Positions 44,232-55,293 of a stretch of DNA of 64,000 nt are shown here, one piece after another. Location of the stretch: NCBI GenBank assembly GCA_028819845.1, contig JAPPKS010000027.1, positions 418,744 to 482,743 on the forward strand, read 5' to 3'. This DNA comes from Candidatus Poribacteria bacterium (GTDB lineage Bacteria > Poribacteria > WGA-4E > PCPOR2b). How positions within the stretch are numbered: position 1 is the first letter of the stretch; each line of letters begins with the position of its first letter. The position numbers and the translations under genes were made by a program. The notes beneath the pieces are model-generated. The model was not told where the DNA came from and did not search any database. It was given only the letters and a program-made list of their open reading frames with translations.

Positions 44232-45298
44232 CATTAAGAGAGATGGGGGCGGCGCCATTGACAACCGCTGTGCTGAATGCCCGAAAACGCGAGGTGCTTG
44301 AAGCGATTATTACATGCTATAATCGGACAGCGAAGCCTGTCAGCTCCCGGACGATTGCTCGGCAATGCGACATGAGATTGAGCCCGGCAACTATTCGGAA
44401 TACGATGGCGCAGCTTGGAGAATATGGCTACTTGGCGCAACCGCATACGTCGGCGGGGCGAATCCCAACGGAACTCGGATATCGCGTGTACGTCGACAAT
44501 ATGATGACAACTCAACGGTTAACGGATGAGGAGTGTAGATTCATTCGACAGTGGTACGACTCATCGGAACTCGATATTTTTGAAACCGTCGAACAGACTT
44601 CTAAGATTTTATCTCAAATTTCTCATTACATCGGAGTTGCTTTAAGCCCTCAATTGCATGATGGTATTCTACGGCGATTGGAACTCATTCCGCTCGATAC
44701 CCAGCGGGTAGTAGTCGTATTGATTGCGAATTCAGGGCTTGTCAAGAATCAAGTGATTTCCATCCGTGAAAGCGTATCCAAAGCAGATATCAAACGAATC
44801 AGCCGAATACTGAATGAAAAGTTAGCGGGATTGTCGTTGGGGGAGATACAACGAATTTCACAAAGCCATAAAAATCTAAAAGCGGTTTTCGATCAGGATC
44901 TGTCTGATTCTGTCGCAACGCTGGCGCGCAACACCTTTTCGCTGGATAGGGAAATCCACGTTTATCTAAACGGCACTTCCAATTTTTTCGGCCAGCCTGA
45001 ATTTTTGGAAGTGGAACAAATTGAACCGTTGTTTCGTTTTTTGGAGCAAAAAGAACGAGTAGCAGACCTCCTCTCGCCAAAGAAAGAGAGTCCTGACATT
45101 CAGGTGCTTATCGGCAGCGAAAATAGGTGTGAAGGCATGGAGATGTGCAGTGTCGTCCAGTCGACTTTTAGCGTTCAAGGCGATTTACTCGGCACCATAG
45201 GCGTGATCGGACCAACGCGGATGGAATACTCGCGTGTGGTGTCAATCGTAAAATTTACGGCGCATGTTATCGGTCAACATCTTCAAAAGGCGGTATGA
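44216..45298 (+). CDS. hrcA: Heat-inducible transcription repressor HrcA
   Basis: A 360-residue repressor of class I heat-shock genes. The N-terminal winged helix has KPVSSRTIARQC and LSPATIRNTMAQLGEYGYLAQPHTSAGRIPTE, the latter being the family hallmark. The dimerisation and inserted domains follow, ending with GTIGVIGPTRMEYSRVVSIV. The first ATG lies inside CIRCE, only ~13 bases past the predicted transcription start, so initiation at ATG 44243 (or TTG 44258) is quite possible. It is the first gene of its own operon and thus autoregulated. Confidence 0.94.
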   Translation: MRRVLTLREMGAAPLTTAVLNARKREVLEAIITCYNRTAKPVSSRTIARQCDMRLSPATIRNTMAQLGEYGYLAQPHTSAGRIPTELGYRVYVDNMMTTQRLTDEECRFIRQWYDSSELDIFETVEQTSKILSQISHYIGVALSPQLHDGILRRLELIPLDTQRVVVVLIANSGLVKNQVISIRESVSKADIKRISRILNEKLAGLSLGEIQRISQSHKNLKAVFDQDLSDSVATLARNTFSLDREIHVYLNGTSNFFGQPEFLEVEQIEPLFRFLEQKERVADLLSPKKESPDIQVLIGSENRCEGMEMCSVVQSTFSVQGDLLGTIGVIGPTRMEYSRVVSIVKFTAHVIGQHLQKAV

Positions 45299-45339
45299 TG
45301 AGCCATTAGTGATTGAATCCATTGATACGAGGTGATGAA

Positions 45340-46065
45340 ATGTCAGAAACAATAGAGGTACAAATAGAGGCGGAAGCCGAAGGCACTACATCGGAAGATG
45401 GCGAAAAAGACGCTCAGGCAGATTCGGCGGACGAAGCGCCAGCCTCTGAAGCTGAAGCCTCGGAGGATGCTAGTGAAAGCGTGGACGAAGCGGAATCCGA
45501 GTCGGAAGCAGCGCCTTCCGCCGAAGAATTTGCTCGGATGAAAGAGGAGTTAGATAGCGCACAAGCCAAGAATGCCGAGTTTGAAGATCGGTCTGATCGG
45601 ATGCTTCGTACCATTGCCGACTACGAAAATTCAAAAAAACGCGCGGAGCGTGAGAAAACTGAGTTCTTTAAGTATGCAGTCGAAGGCGTCGTCAAAGATT
45701 TAATTTTAGTCATGGACAGTATAGAAAGAGGTATCGAATCCGCAAAGGAGTCGAAAGATTTTGATTCTCTGAACGAAGGCATTCAACTGATTCACAAGCA
45801 ACTTGGCGAATTACTCAAAAAGCGAGATGTAACGGTGATTGAAGCTCAAGGTGAGCCGTTCGATCCGAATCTCCACGAAGCGGTAATGCACATTGACTCT
45901 GAAGATGTCGAGGAAAACGCCGTAATTGAGGAGTTTCAACGCGGGTATCTGCTGCACGACCGGGTCATTCGCCCATCTATGGTATCGGTCTCTAGGGGAA
46001 AACCACAGACGGAAAACACATCACCGGACGATGAAGGTGAAAAGGAGGAAGAATCGAATGAGTAA
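45340..46065 (+). CDS. grpE: DnaK nucleotide exchange factor GrpE
   Basis: A 241-residue GrpE. A very acidic, Ser/Ala/Glu-rich N-terminus (about 1-65) precedes the long helix with [13 protein letters not shown] and the C-terminal beta domain with [13 protein letters not shown] and [12 protein letters not shown]. It releases ADP from DnaK. I chose ATG 45340, which has a GAGGTGA site, over a frame start at 45313. The last eight bases overlap dnaK. Confidence 0.94.
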   Translation: MSETIEVQIEAEAEGTTSEDGEKDAQADSADEAPASEAEASEDASESVDEAESESEAAPSAEEFARMKEELDSAQAKNAEFEDRSDRMLRTIADYENSKKRAEREKTEFFKYAVEGVVKDLILVMDSIERGIESAKESKDFDSLNEGIQLIHKQLGELLKKRDVTVIEAQGEPFDPNLHEAVMHIDSEDVEENAVIEEFQRGYLLHDRVIRPSMVSVSRGKPQTENTSPDDEGEKEEESNE

Positions 46066-48022
46066 AGTGATTGGAATAGACCTTGGTACCACAAACTCGT
46101 GCGTCGCAGTATTGGAAGGAGGTGAACCGAAGGTTATCCCCAACACTGAGGGAAGCCGTACTACACCCTCAGTGGTCGCATTTACAAAAGATGACGAACG
46201 AATTGTGGGGCAAGTTGCAAAAAGGCAAGCTGTGACCAATCCCGAGAACACCGTCTTTTCTGTCAAGCGTTTTATGGGGCGGCGTTATGAGGAGGTAACG
46301 CAAGAAATTGAGCGGGTGTCTTATCAAGTCGTAACAGGACCCAACCAGGAAGCAAAAGTTAAAATCGGCGACCAAGAATATGCGCCTCTCGAATTATCGG
46401 CAATGACATTGCGAAAGATGAAAGAGACTGCCGAAGCCTACCTCGGTGAAGCCGTCTCACAAGCTGTGATTACTGTTCCTGCCTATTTTAATGATGCGCA
46501 GCGGCAGGCGACAAAAGACGCCGGACGCATCGCGGGGCTGGAAGTGTTGCGCATTATCAATGAACCGACCGCCGCTTCGCTAGTGTACGGTCTGGACAAG
46601 AAGTCGGACGAAAAAATCGCGGTCTATGACCTTGGCGGAGGGACATTTGACATCTCAATTCTTGAAATCGGCGATGGCGTTTTCGAGGTCAAAAGCACCA
46701 ATGGAGACACGCATCTTGGCGGCGATGATTTCGATCAGTGCATCGTCGATTGGTTGGCGGAAGAATTTCTGAAGGACAATGGCATTGATTTACGCAAAGA
46801 TCCAATGGCGCTCCAACGCCTGAAAGAAGCCGCTGAAAAGGCTAAGTGTGAACTGTCTACGGCGCTGCAGTCGGAAGTTAATCTGCCATTTATCACAGCG
46901 GACGCCAGCGGTCCCAAGCATATGACTATTACGCTTACCAGAGCCAAGCTTGAGCAACTGACCATGAACTTAATTGAACGGACAATTGAACCCTGCCGGC
47001 AAGCCATGGCGGACGCTGAATTGAGTCCTTCGGACATTGACGAAATCGTGCTCGTCGGCGGACAGACCCGTATGCCCAAAGTTCAGGAGATGGTTGAACA
47101 GCTATTCACTAAGGCGCCGCACAAAGGCGTCAATCCTGACGAAGTCGTCGCTATCGGCGCGGCAATTCAGGCCGGAGTGCTATCCGGTGATGAAGGGGTC
47201 AAGGATGTTCTATTGCTTGATGTAACTCCCCTGTCATTGGGTATTGAGACACTCGGACAGGTCTTTACACGGCTGATTGAACGTAATACAACCATCCCGA
47301 CCAAGAAAACGCAAATTTTTTCGACAGCCGCTGATAACCAAGAGGCTGTCAATATTCACGTCTTGCAGGGCGAACGTGAAATGGCGGTCTATAACCGGAC
47401 ACTAGGACGCTTTGATTTGGTCGGTATTCCCCCCGCACCGCGCGGTGTGCCCCAGATTGAAGTCACCTTTGATATTGACGCCAACGGGATTGTGCATGTC
47501 TCAGCGAAAGATTTAGGTACCGGAAAGGAGCAGAAGATTCGCATTGAGTCTTCCAGCGGACTGTCAGATACTGAGATTGAGCAGATGATTAAGGATGGTG
47601 AGGCTCATGCGGAGGAAGATCAACAAAGAAAAGAGACGGTTGAAGTTCGAAACCAAGCCGATTCGCTCGTCTATGGCACGGAGAAATCCCTACAGGAATA
47701 TGGCGACAAAGTCTCTGAAGCCGATCGAATCACCATAGAAACGGCGATTCAGAAACTGAAAGAAAGCTTAAAAGGCGAAGATGTTGAAACAATAAAAACA
47801 GACACCGAGGCGTTGCTGCAAGCTTCCCACAAGTTGGCTGAAGCCATGTATGCCGAGGCGGCGGCTGACGGGCAAAATGATGCTGAAGCGGGGACGGAAA
47901 CGGAGAATCAGACAGAAAATGCGGATGCTGAGGAGAAAATCATCGACATCGAAGCAGAAGATGTTGAGCATACTGGTGACCGCTCTGATGAAAAGGCTGC
48001 GGGCAGTACCGATAAGCAATAG
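46058..48022 (+). CDS. dnaK: Molecular chaperone DnaK (Hsp70)
   Basis: A 654-residue Hsp70 with an ATPase domain starting [12 protein letters not shown], phosphate loops such as [14 protein letters not shown] and [11 protein letters not shown], a linker with [15 protein letters not shown] and a substrate-binding domain with a helical lid. The tail is rich in Glu/Asp. The ATG at 46058 follows an AAGGAGGA site; the longer open frame from 45926 reads through grpE and is not used. Its start overlaps the grpE stop, consistent with coupling. Confidence 0.97.
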   Translation: MSKVIGIDLGTTNSCVAVLEGGEPKVIPNTEGSRTTPSVVAFTKDDERIVGQVAKRQAVTNPENTVFSVKRFMGRRYEEVTQEIERVSYQVVTGPNQEAKVKIGDQEYAPLELSAMTLRKMKETAEAYLGEAVSQAVITVPAYFNDAQRQATKDAGRIAGLEVLRIINEPTAASLVYGLDKKSDEKIAVYDLGGGTFDISILEIGDGVFEVKSTNGDTHLGGDDFDQCIVDWLAEEFLKDNGIDLRKDPMALQRLKEAAEKAKCELSTALQSEVNLPFITADASGPKHMTITLTRAKLEQLTMNLIERTIEPCRQAMADAELSPSDIDEIVLVGGQTRMPKVQEMVEQLFTKAPHKGVNPDEVVAIGAAIQAGVLSGDEGVKDVLLLDVTPLSLGIETLGQVFTRLIERNTTIPTKKTQIFSTAADNQEAVNIHVLQGEREMAVYNRTLGRFDLVGIPPAPRGVPQIEVTFDIDANGIVHVSAKDLGTGKEQKIRIESSSGLSDTEIEQMIKDGEAHAEEDQQRKETVEVRNQADSLVYGTEKSLQEYGDKVSEADRITIETAIQKLKESLKGEDVETIKTDTEALLQASHKLAEAMYAEAAADGQNDAEAGTETENQTENADAEEKIIDIEAEDVEHTGDRSDEKAAGSTDKQ

Positions 48023-48033
48023 AGGAGAGTTCC

Positions 48034-49188
48034 ATGAGAGAAAAACGAGATTACTACGAAGTGCTCAGCGTGGGCAGAGGAGCGAGCCAAGACGAGATTA
48101 AGAAGGCGTACCGGAAGCTCGCAATAAAATTCCATCCGGACAAGAACCCCGGCGACAAAAACGCGGAAGAGAGTTTCAAAGAGGCAACTGAGGCGTATGA
48201 GGTTTTGGGTGACGCTGAAAAGCGCAGCCGTTACGACCAGTTCGGCCATGCAGGCGTAGAAGGTTCGATTAGATCTGGCGGGTTCGGGTTTGATTTCGGA
48301 AACTTTGAGGACATCGTCGGCGATATCTTTGGCGACTTTGGAGATCTTTTCGGAACCGGCAGTACCCGCGGGCAAAGAGCGCCGAAACGGGGCCGCAGCC
48401 TGCAATACAACTTACAAATTTCACTGGAAGATGTTATAAATGGAAAAACTGCCCCGATTGATGTCCCGCGCCTTGAATCGTGTAAGGCTTGCCATGGGAC
48501 AAGAAGCGAGCCCGGTTCAAGCCCCCAAACCTGCCCGGATTGCCACGGGCGCGGTCAAGTTACACGTTCACAGGGCTTTTTTTCCATGTCCCGAACCTGT
48601 TCACGGTGCCGCGGTGAGGGTCAAATCATCTCTCGTCCGTGTAAATCATGCCAAGGTCAAGGCGTCGTGCGGGTGACTCGGCAACTGAAAGTGGCAATTC
48701 CAAAAGGCGTTGATACGGGATTCAAAATTTCGTTGCGCGGTGAAGGTGAGGCTGGGGTTAACGGCGGCCCGCCCGGCGATCTCTATATTTTGATTGAAGT
48801 TGCGCCCCACAATCGATTCGATCGGGAAGACAACGACCTAATTACAGTAGCCACAATCTCCTTCACACAAGCTGCGCTGGGCGCGGAGATTGAAGTTGAT
48901 ACAATTGATGGGCCTATCCCGCTTACCATCCCGCCCGGAACGCAATATGGCGGGAGATTGCGCATTCCCGGTAAGGGCGTTCCACACCACAATCACTATG
49001 GGCGTGGGAATTGCATCGTGAAGGTTAGAATAGAAACGCCATCGCGTTTAACCGATCGAGAAAAGGAGATGTTGGCGGAGTTTGCCCGAGTCCGAGGAGA
49101 GCAGGTAGGTGGGGAGCACACCGGGTTTTTCGACAAATTAGGCGATAAGCTGTTTCACCGGCACAATCACGACGACGAGGACCAATAA
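48034..49188 (+). CDS. dnaJ: Co-chaperone DnaJ (Hsp40)
   Basis: A 384-residue type I DnaJ. The J domain has HPD at 34-36, a Gly/Phe-rich linker (about 75-115), four zinc-binding repeats ([23 protein letters not shown] and CKSCQGQG) and a C-terminal substrate domain. The first zinc repeat lacks the last G-x-G (it reads CHGTRSEPG). It lies 11 bases after dnaK, with a GAGGAGAG site. Confidence 0.96.
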   Translation: MREKRDYYEVLSVGRGASQDEIKKAYRKLAIKFHPDKNPGDKNAEESFKEATEAYEVLGDAEKRSRYDQFGHAGVEGSIRSGGFGFDFGNFEDIVGDIFGDFGDLFGTGSTRGQRAPKRGRSLQYNLQISLEDVINGKTAPIDVPRLESCKACHGTRSEPGSSPQTCPDCHGRGQVTRSQGFFSMSRTCSRCRGEGQIISRPCKSCQGQGVVRVTRQLKVAIPKGVDTGFKISLRGEGEAGVNGGPPGDLYILIEVAPHNRFDREDNDLITVATISFTQAALGAEIEVDTIDGPIPLTIPPGTQYGGRLRIPGKGVPHHNHYGRGNCIVKVRIETPSRLTDREKEMLAEFARVRGEQVGGEHTGFFDKLGDKLFHRHNHDDEDQ

Positions 49189-49272
49189 AATCATGTGTGG
49201 TGCGGAAGGCTGGAACGCACGATTCTGAAAAAGGCGCCTTTGAACAGATCTCAATCGTGGTTCGTTTCTACG

Positions 49273-50745
49273 TTATTTTCCGCCCTTATGTAAGAATTTC
49301 CGAACCGTGTTGACTAACGTGCCTTCCGCAAGCCACTTCGCGGCAACCTGCCAAACGATGCTGGAAAAGGTTGGATAAACGTGTATTACCGAAGTCAACT
49401 TGCGCAACGAAATCCCTGCCTTCATTGCTAAAACAAACTCGTGGAGAATCTCCCCGGCGCGCGGACCAATCAGGTGTACACCTAGAATCTTGCCGGTCCA
49501 CTTTGTCGCAACAATCTTGATAAATCCCTCTGTTTCACCTTCTGCCACTGCTCTATCCACATCTTTAAAATCCACGGTAAAGACATCGACATCACCGTAT
49601 TTCCGCCGCGCTTCTGCTTCTGTCAGTCCGCACCGGGCTACCTCCGGATCGCAAAATGTTGTCCAAGGGACTACAGTGTAATCAATTGATGCAGCCCCCG
49701 GGAAGAAGATGTTGCGAATTATCTGCTGCGCTTGGAATGCTGCGACGTGGGTAAACAGGTAATGTCCGATGACATCGCCGGCGGCATAAATATTCTTGAC
49801 CGAGGTTTGTAGCTTCTCGTTGACTTCAATTCCGTGTTTCCCTACCCGTACACCTATTCGTTCAAGCCCCAATCCTTCGATGTTGGGGTTTCGGCCTGTC
49901 GCTATCAAGATCTGATCTACTGTCAGTTCCCGCTTCTCGCCGCGTGTATCCAGCACAACACTGTAATTCCCATTAGTCGGAGCGCGGCGATTTTCATCGT
50001 GATTTGGTACGGCATCTGTCACTTCGTGGAGATTGGTGTTGAGGAGAATCGAGATGCCTTCTGCTCGAAGGCACTCCAGCATCCGATTGGAGACGACGGG
50101 CTCTTCCCTTGGCAGAATGCGATCACTCCGCTGCACAATTGTGACCGCTGCGCCCAAACGGTGGAAGGCTTGCCCTAATTCGACGCCAATTGGCCCGGCG
50201 CCCGCCACTAGCAGCGTTTGCGGGAGGTAATCTATCTCCCAAACGTTGTGGCTGTCCAAATAGTTGATGGATTCAATACCGGTAATTGGCGGCGCGGCAG
50301 GGCGGGATCCGGTTGAAATTACGTATTTCTTACTAGTCAGGGAAGTCGTATCGTGCTTCTCACTATCTTCGACAATGAAAGACCTCGGTGAGTCAAAATG
50401 CCCGCTGCCAAAGATGACATCAACGCCCAATTCACGGAATCGCTCCGGATTATCGTGTTCGCGCTCAATAGTCCCCTGGGCGCTCCGGACATGCTGCATG
50501 ACACGCTGAAAGTCGATGCCCACGCCTCCAACCGTAATCCCGAAACGTTCCGCCGTATTCATGAGGTGGGCGATGTGGGCGGATTTCAGAAACGCCTTTG
50601 ACGGGACACACCCTGTCCACAAGCAATCGCCGCCTAGTTTATGTTTCTCGACGAGAGCCGTCTTCTTTCCCAGCTTTGCACTCGCTACTGCTAAAACCAA
50701 GCCTGCACTGCCGCCGCCGATAATCGTGAGATCGTATTCGTTCAT
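49273..50745 (-). CDS. FAD-dependent disulfide oxidoreductase (mercuric reductase-like)
   Basis: A 490-residue class I pyridine-nucleotide disulfide oxidoreductase. The FAD motif is DLTIIGGGSAGLVLA, the redox pair is GGDCLWTGCVPSK, the NAD(P) site is VAGAGPIGVELGQAF, and the dimerisation domain ends the protein. The catalytic region reads VIHVYPTFSSIVWQ rather than the HAHPT of dihydrolipoamide dehydrogenase. Mercuric reductase's extra C-terminal Cys pair is absent, so neither activity is assured. This subgroup often occurs with TVP38-type membrane proteins, but none is here. ATG 50745 is preferred over TTG 50760. Confidence 0.87.
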   Translation of the reverse strand: MNEYDLTIIGGGSAGLVLAVASAKLGKKTALVEKHKLGGDCLWTGCVPSKAFLKSAHIAHLMNTAERFGITVGGVGIDFQRVMQHVRSAQGTIEREHDNPERFRELGVDVIFGSGHFDSPRSFIVEDSEKHDTTSLTSKKYVISTGSRPAAPPITGIESINYLDSHNVWEIDYLPQTLLVAGAGPIGVELGQAFHRLGAAVTIVQRSDRILPREEPVVSNRMLECLRAEGISILLNTNLHEVTDAVPNHDENRRAPTNGNYSVVLDTRGEKRELTVDQILIATGRNPNIEGLGLERIGVRVGKHGIEVNEKLQTSVKNIYAAGDVIGHYLFTHVAAFQAQQIIRNIFFPGAASIDYTVVPWTTFCDPEVARCGLTEAEARRKYGDVDVFTVDFKDVDRAVAEGETEGFIKIVATKWTGKILGVHLIGPRAGEILHEFVLAMKAGISLRKLTSVIHVYPTFSSIVWQVAAKWLAEGTLVNTVRKFLHKGGK

Positions 50746-50778
50746 TGCTGTATGGGTCAAACAGCGGTACGGTTGCGA

Positions 50779-51357
50779 TTATACTGTCCAGTGCAGTACG
50801 TCGTGCAGAGGTTTGCGCTTGGGGGTTGGCACGTCAGCCGGATAGCCGACATAACAGAAACCAACCATGTATTCTTGCTCGGCGTCAATACCGAGAAGTT
50901 CGTAAGTTTGCCGTTCCAGCGTAATAGGACCGGTACTCCACTGCATCCCGATGCCCCGTTCCCATCCGGCTAGCTGAATGCAATACATAGCACAGCACGT
51001 CGCCGCATAGTCCTCTCGCTGCTGCTGCTCGCCCCCTTCTTGAAGACACGAAACGGCTACGACCGTGGGTTTGGACATGAACTTGTCGAACCCTTTCTCG
51101 CCTACATTTGCGAGCGCAGCTTCGTCAACATCTGCGCTTTTTGAAACCTTTTCAATCTGAATCTGTCGATACCGCTCTGCCAGCTTCAACTTGGTCTGTT
51201 CACCGATGACGGTGAACCGCCACGGCTCGGTTAGACGGTGGTTAGGCGCCCAGATACCCGCCGCGAGCACCTCTTCAAGTACATCCCGTGCGACCTGTTC
51301 AGGTTTAAAACGAAAAATAGTCCGCCGCGATTGAATCGCTTCTGAGACTGGAAACAT
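50779..51357 (-). CDS. Nitroreductase-family FMN protein
   Basis: A 192-residue nitroreductase-fold protein. The N-terminal AIQSRRTIFRFKPEQV and NHRLTEPWRFTVI segments bind FMN, and the C-terminal GFCYVGYPAD with PKRKPLHDVL is typical. These enzymes reduce nitro groups, quinones or enoates with NAD(P)H; the true substrate is unknown. The ATG at 51357 has a GGAGGAAA site. The downstream oxidoreductase gene starts 33 bases after its stop on the same strand, so a shared transcript is likely. Confidence 0.88.
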   Translation of the reverse strand: MFPVSEAIQSRRTIFRFKPEQVARDVLEEVLAAGIWAPNHRLTEPWRFTVIGEQTKLKLAERYRQIQIEKVSKSADVDEAALANVGEKGFDKFMSKPTVVAVSCLQEGGEQQQREDYAATCCAMYCIQLAGWERGIGMQWSTGPITLERQTYELLGIDAEQEYMVGFCYVGYPADVPTPKRKPLHDVLHWTV

Positions 51358-51477
51358 GTTTTCCTCCGTATGACATAAGATGTGCGACATGATATGTAAC
51401 GCACCCCTCGAATTTCGTGAAAACGAACATTTGTGCTATAAAACCGAATTTCACGCGAAAATGTTTCACAAATCGTA

Positions 51478-53232
51478 TCAACGCGTATCTCCGGTTTTCA
51501 TCTCACCCCATATGGTATTCAGCTTGTTCTGAGGAGTGACCGAGCGCGGGAGAGACGGATCTTGCCAATCCGGGTAACTGGCAGATTCGATGAATAGCTC
51601 AACGGATTCGGTGTCCAAGTCAAGCGTGTATATGCCATGTTCGTCACTGACGAGAATTGTATTCCCGTCCGGTGACCACGAGAGCCCTAGGTTCAATAAC
51701 GTTATCGGCAGGTCCGTCGGGATTATTCGTAGGAGCATTCCGTCAGTATCAATGATGGAGATGCCTAAGCGCCGTACCGGATTGTCGATTGGCTTTAGCG
51801 CTGAAAAGACAATGTCCTCCCCGTCGGGTGACGAATCCAGGGAACTCAGATTCCATACAGGCACATCTATTGAGTGGACTTCTCCTGTCTCCGTATCCAG
51901 AAAGGCGATTGCATTGTTGGTTCGACCAAAAACAATCTGAGACTCATCGTGTGACCAAGCAATTTCGTCAATAGGTTCGAGCAAATCTTCATACAACATT
52001 TGTAGGTTTATCCCATCGGGGTCAACCGTATAAATTCGGTGTGTCGGGTCTCCGCGTTCCGGGAGATTCACAAAAGCCAGTCTGTTCCCGCGCGGGGACC
52101 AGACAGGGTAGAGGTTGGCAACTGGCAAGTCAACCAGTTGAACCTCATTATCACCATCGGAATCAACCGCGTAAATCCTGACGCTGTTGTCCCCCATTAA
52201 CCGACTAAACGCTATTTTTTCTCCGTCAGGGGACCAAGTGGGAAACCCCTCATTCATGCCGCTCTTAGTCAGGTTTGTGATGTGCCCTCCATTGACAGTC
52301 ATTGAAAAGACATCTGAATTCCCGTCTCGGCTGGAAAGGAAGGCTAGCCGTTCTCCATCTGGAGACCAATCGGGGTGCGAATCGTAGCCAAGATGTGTTG
52401 TTAAGCGAGTTAGCTCCTTGGTTTCAAGGTTTAAAGCATAAATGTCCATGTTAAAGTTTCTCTCAGACACAAACGCAATTGACGATCCATCAGGAGAAAA
52501 TTTGGGATGTGAATTTGACTCCCCTTCAGCCACCAATACTTCCAATTCTGTACCATCTGGTTTCACTCGCCAAAGAAGAGTAGTCGACGGTGAGGTGTCA
52601 GACATGTCCGTAGAATAATACGCAATCAGTGACCCGTTCGGTGACCATTTGGGATTAAACGCAAATGATGATGAAGTGATGAGTCTTCGCCGGTTACCAG
52701 CCTGGGAATCAAGCACATAAACTTCTTTTGGGGCTAGACGATCCCGCTCAGAGGTAAATACAATCTTTTGGCTTGCCGGAGACCAGTGAGGCGATCCGTC
52801 GTGCAGAGGGGAATTATCGGTCATATTTATCGCGTTCGTCCCGTTTCTATTCATGATATAAATATCGAAATCACCGTCGCGGTTGGACGAAAATGCGATT
52901 CGTCTGCCGTCCGGGGACCATGTGGGATGAACGTCGTTCTTGGGCGAAAAGGTCAGTTGCCGGCGTTTGCCGGTGTTGAAGTCCAGCACAGCGATTTGGG
53001 ATACCCGATTAATCGTCGTGACATACGCCATTGATTTCCCATTCGGGGATAACGCTGGATGGCCGTCCGGTCCTTCGTCAAATGTAAGCCTCTTGGGTCT
53101 GCCGCCGGGGAAATACCTGTATATCTCACTGTTCCCGTCTCGGTCGGATACAAAGAGGATCTGCTCTTCCGCGTTAGCGTACAACGCAATGCAAGCGAGA
53201 CCTACGGTGAACATGGCAATGCGATAAATCAT
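51478..53232 (-). CDS. Exported TolB-like beta-propeller protein, copy 1
   Basis: A 584-residue protein with a signal peptide (about 1-22, ending YANA) followed by EEQILFVSDRDGN. The mature part is built from repeats of ~40 residues with the core WSPDG-x-x-IAF-x-S (WD40-like/PD40), enough for one or two propellers. Related repeats occur in TolB, but the protein lacks the TolB N-terminal domain and no tol-pal genes are near. The C-terminus bears the shared V-x-P-x-x-K-L tail motif. The ATG at 53232 has a GGAGGAGA site. A role in binding or as an extracellular scaffold is possible; the function is unknown. Confidence 0.85.
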   Translation of the reverse strand: MIYRIAMFTVGLACIALYANAEEQILFVSDRDGNSEIYRYFPGGRPKRLTFDEGPDGHPALSPNGKSMAYVTTINRVSQIAVLDFNTGKRRQLTFSPKNDVHPTWSPDGRRIAFSSNRDGDFDIYIMNRNGTNAINMTDNSPLHDGSPHWSPASQKIVFTSERDRLAPKEVYVLDSQAGNRRRLITSSSFAFNPKWSPNGSLIAYYSTDMSDTSPSTTLLWRVKPDGTELEVLVAEGESNSHPKFSPDGSSIAFVSERNFNMDIYALNLETKELTRLTTHLGYDSHPDWSPDGERLAFLSSRDGNSDVFSMTVNGGHITNLTKSGMNEGFPTWSPDGEKIAFSRLMGDNSVRIYAVDSDGDNEVQLVDLPVANLYPVWSPRGNRLAFVNLPERGDPTHRIYTVDPDGINLQMLYEDLLEPIDEIAWSHDESQIVFGRTNNAIAFLDTETGEVHSIDVPVWNLSSLDSSPDGEDIVFSALKPIDNPVRRLGISIIDTDGMLLRIIPTDLPITLLNLGLSWSPDGNTILVSDEHGIYTLDLDTESVELFIESASYPDWQDPSLPRSVTPQNKLNTIWGEMKTGDTR

Positions 53233-53401
53233 GCTGTATCTCTCCTCCAATAATTGAACTGAACGAGACGCAATGTAGGATTGAATTGGTTGGGGGGATT
53301 AACTGTAACCGAAGGTCGAGTCCAAAGTGTGTCAATGGCGTTATATAATCACTACCCGAATTCACGATCTCTTCGACCGATGACTGTGTTATTATGTATT
53401 A

Positions 53402-55159
53402 TCAGCGCGCTACAGGTTTTTTCATGTCGCCCCACATCGTTTTCAGCTTGTGTTGCGGAGTTACCGGCCGAGGTAGCGTCGGATCCTGCCAATTCGGATT
53501 ACTTGCGGATTCCATGAATAGCTCCATGGCTTCGGTATCCAGGTCAAGCGTGTATATGCCGTCTTCGCGGCCGACGAGAATCTTATTCCCGTCCGGCGAC
53601 CAAGCTAATCCAAGGTAAGTTATAGAACGCCCGTCCGTCATAATTGTTCGTAACGGATTCCCTTCGGGATCAATTATGTAGACGCCATCGCGCGGTTGAA
53701 ATGTTTCAGCCAATTCGGTGACCGCGGAAAAAGTGATGTTTTGACCGTGGCGCGACCAATTGGGGTCCTTGAAACCGATCACTGGTAGTTGCACCGTGCG
53801 AACTTCAAGGGTCACCGTGTCGAGAAAGACTATCCAAATGCCAGCTCGACTGAATATAATCTCAGTTCCGTCACTTGACCAAGTAATCCCTGAATCCCAC
53901 TCTTCCAACTGATCTTCATATAACACTTGTAGGTTTTGACCATCCGGGTCAACCGTAAATATTCGGAACATAGAATTTTTACGCTCTGGGTAATTCACAA
54001 AAGCGACTTTATCCCCTCGAGGCGACCATGACGGATACAGGTTGAAAAACGGCAAGTCGGCCAGTTTGATTTCGTTTTCACCAGTGCTGTCTATCACGAA
54101 AATCTTGGTACTGGTGTCCCCTAGCCGCCGGCTGAAAGCGATTTTTTCGCCGTCAGGAGACCAAGTCGGGTAGCCTTCAGATGTAACGCTCTTTGTCAAA
54201 TTGGTTAACTGCTCTCGTTCAAGGGTCATTGTGAAGATGTCGCGATTCCCGTCTCTGGTGGAAACAAAGGCGATTCGCTCGCCGTCTGGAGACCAATCAG
54301 GGTACGAGTCGTAGCCTAGGTGCACCGTTAAACGGGCTTCCTCATTAGTTTCGACGTTGAAAGCATAAATATCTGTATTTGAGTCTCTAGATGATACAAA
54401 CGCAATCCGCTTTCCATCCGGTGAGTATTTTGGGCGTGCGTTTCTGTCGGCGTCTGTTACTAATCTCTCCAAATCCGATCCATCCGCCTTCATGTGCCAA
54501 ATGGACCACGTTGACGGCTTCGACTCAGGGTATTCTGCCGATACGTAGGCGATCTGGGAACCGTTCGGCGACCATCTGGGATAAGTCGCACGGATGAATG
54601 AGTTTGTGAGTCTGCGTTGAACACGCGTATTTACATCAAGCAGATAGACTTCATCCACTCCTCCATCTCGATTGGAGGTAAACACAATTTTTGGGCCTGC
54701 TGGCGACCAATGCAGCCAACTATCGTCCCAACGGGAATTATCGGTCATGTTTGTCACGTTTTTGCCGTCGGCATCCATGATATATATATCGAAATCACCA
54801 TCTTCTTCTGAAGAGTAAGCGATGCGCTTTCCGTCCGGAGACCATGATGGATGGAAATTGCTCCTCGGCCAGCGCGAAAATGTAAGTTGCTCGCGTTCGC
54901 CGGATTCAAAGTCGAGGACGGCGATTTGATATACCCTATCAATAGTCGTGAAATACGCCATCTTCGTCCCATCGGGCGATAACGCGGGATGGCCGTCAGT
55001 TCCGGCGTTAAATGTGAGCCTTTCGGGTTCCCCGCCGGGAAATTGCCTGTATATCTCGGCATTTCTGATTTCTCCGGAAACGTACAATATCTGCTCTTCC
55101 GCACTCGCCAATAGTGCGGCGAAAGTGAGACCTACTGCAGCTAAAATGTAACGCATCAT
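53402..55159 (-). CDS. Exported TolB-like beta-propeller protein, copy 2
   Basis: A 585-residue paralogue of the neighbouring propellers, almost the same length and with the same plan: a signal peptide (MMRYILAAVGL..., cut after LASA), EEQILYVSG, repeats with WSPDG-x-x-IAF cores such as PDWSPDGERIAFVSTRDGN, and a C-terminal tail PVTPQHKLKTMWGDMK. The start is set by a GGGGGA site before ATG 55159; an open frame of 25 more codons lies upstream. The clear likeness in sequence and length shows tandem duplication. Confidence 0.85.
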   Translation of the reverse strand: MMRYILAAVGLTFAALLASAEEQILYVSGEIRNAEIYRQFPGGEPERLTFNAGTDGHPALSPDGTKMAYFTTIDRVYQIAVLDFESGEREQLTFSRWPRSNFHPSWSPDGKRIAYSSEEDGDFDIYIMDADGKNVTNMTDNSRWDDSWLHWSPAGPKIVFTSNRDGGVDEVYLLDVNTRVQRRLTNSFIRATYPRWSPNGSQIAYVSAEYPESKPSTWSIWHMKADGSDLERLVTDADRNARPKYSPDGKRIAFVSSRDSNTDIYAFNVETNEEARLTVHLGYDSYPDWSPDGERIAFVSTRDGNRDIFTMTLEREQLTNLTKSVTSEGYPTWSPDGEKIAFSRRLGDTSTKIFVIDSTGENEIKLADLPFFNLYPSWSPRGDKVAFVNYPERKNSMFRIFTVDPDGQNLQVLYEDQLEEWDSGITWSSDGTEIIFSRAGIWIVFLDTVTLEVRTVQLPVIGFKDPNWSRHGQNITFSAVTELAETFQPRDGVYIIDPEGNPLRTIMTDGRSITYLGLAWSPDGNKILVGREDGIYTLDLDTEAMELFMESASNPNWQDPTLPRPVTPQHKLKTMWGDMKKPVAR

Positions 55160-55293
55160 GACTATCCCCCTTTTACACAAGTTGTAACGGCAGAGTTGCG
55201 AATCATGAATCTCAATCTGTTTTGGATAATTCATGTAGAAAATTAGTTTTCCGATGAGGCTAGAGTACTGAAAATTGTGCCATGCGTATCATA

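Noticed and set aside
45926-46057. N-terminal extension of dnaK
   Set aside because: It overlaps the coding end of grpE; a strong AAGGAGGA site and the [12 protein letters not shown] start fix the true ATG at 46058.
49232-49244. AAAGGCGCCTTT palindrome after dnaJ as a terminator
   Set aside because: It has no loop and no T-run after it, so it would not fold as an intrinsic terminator.
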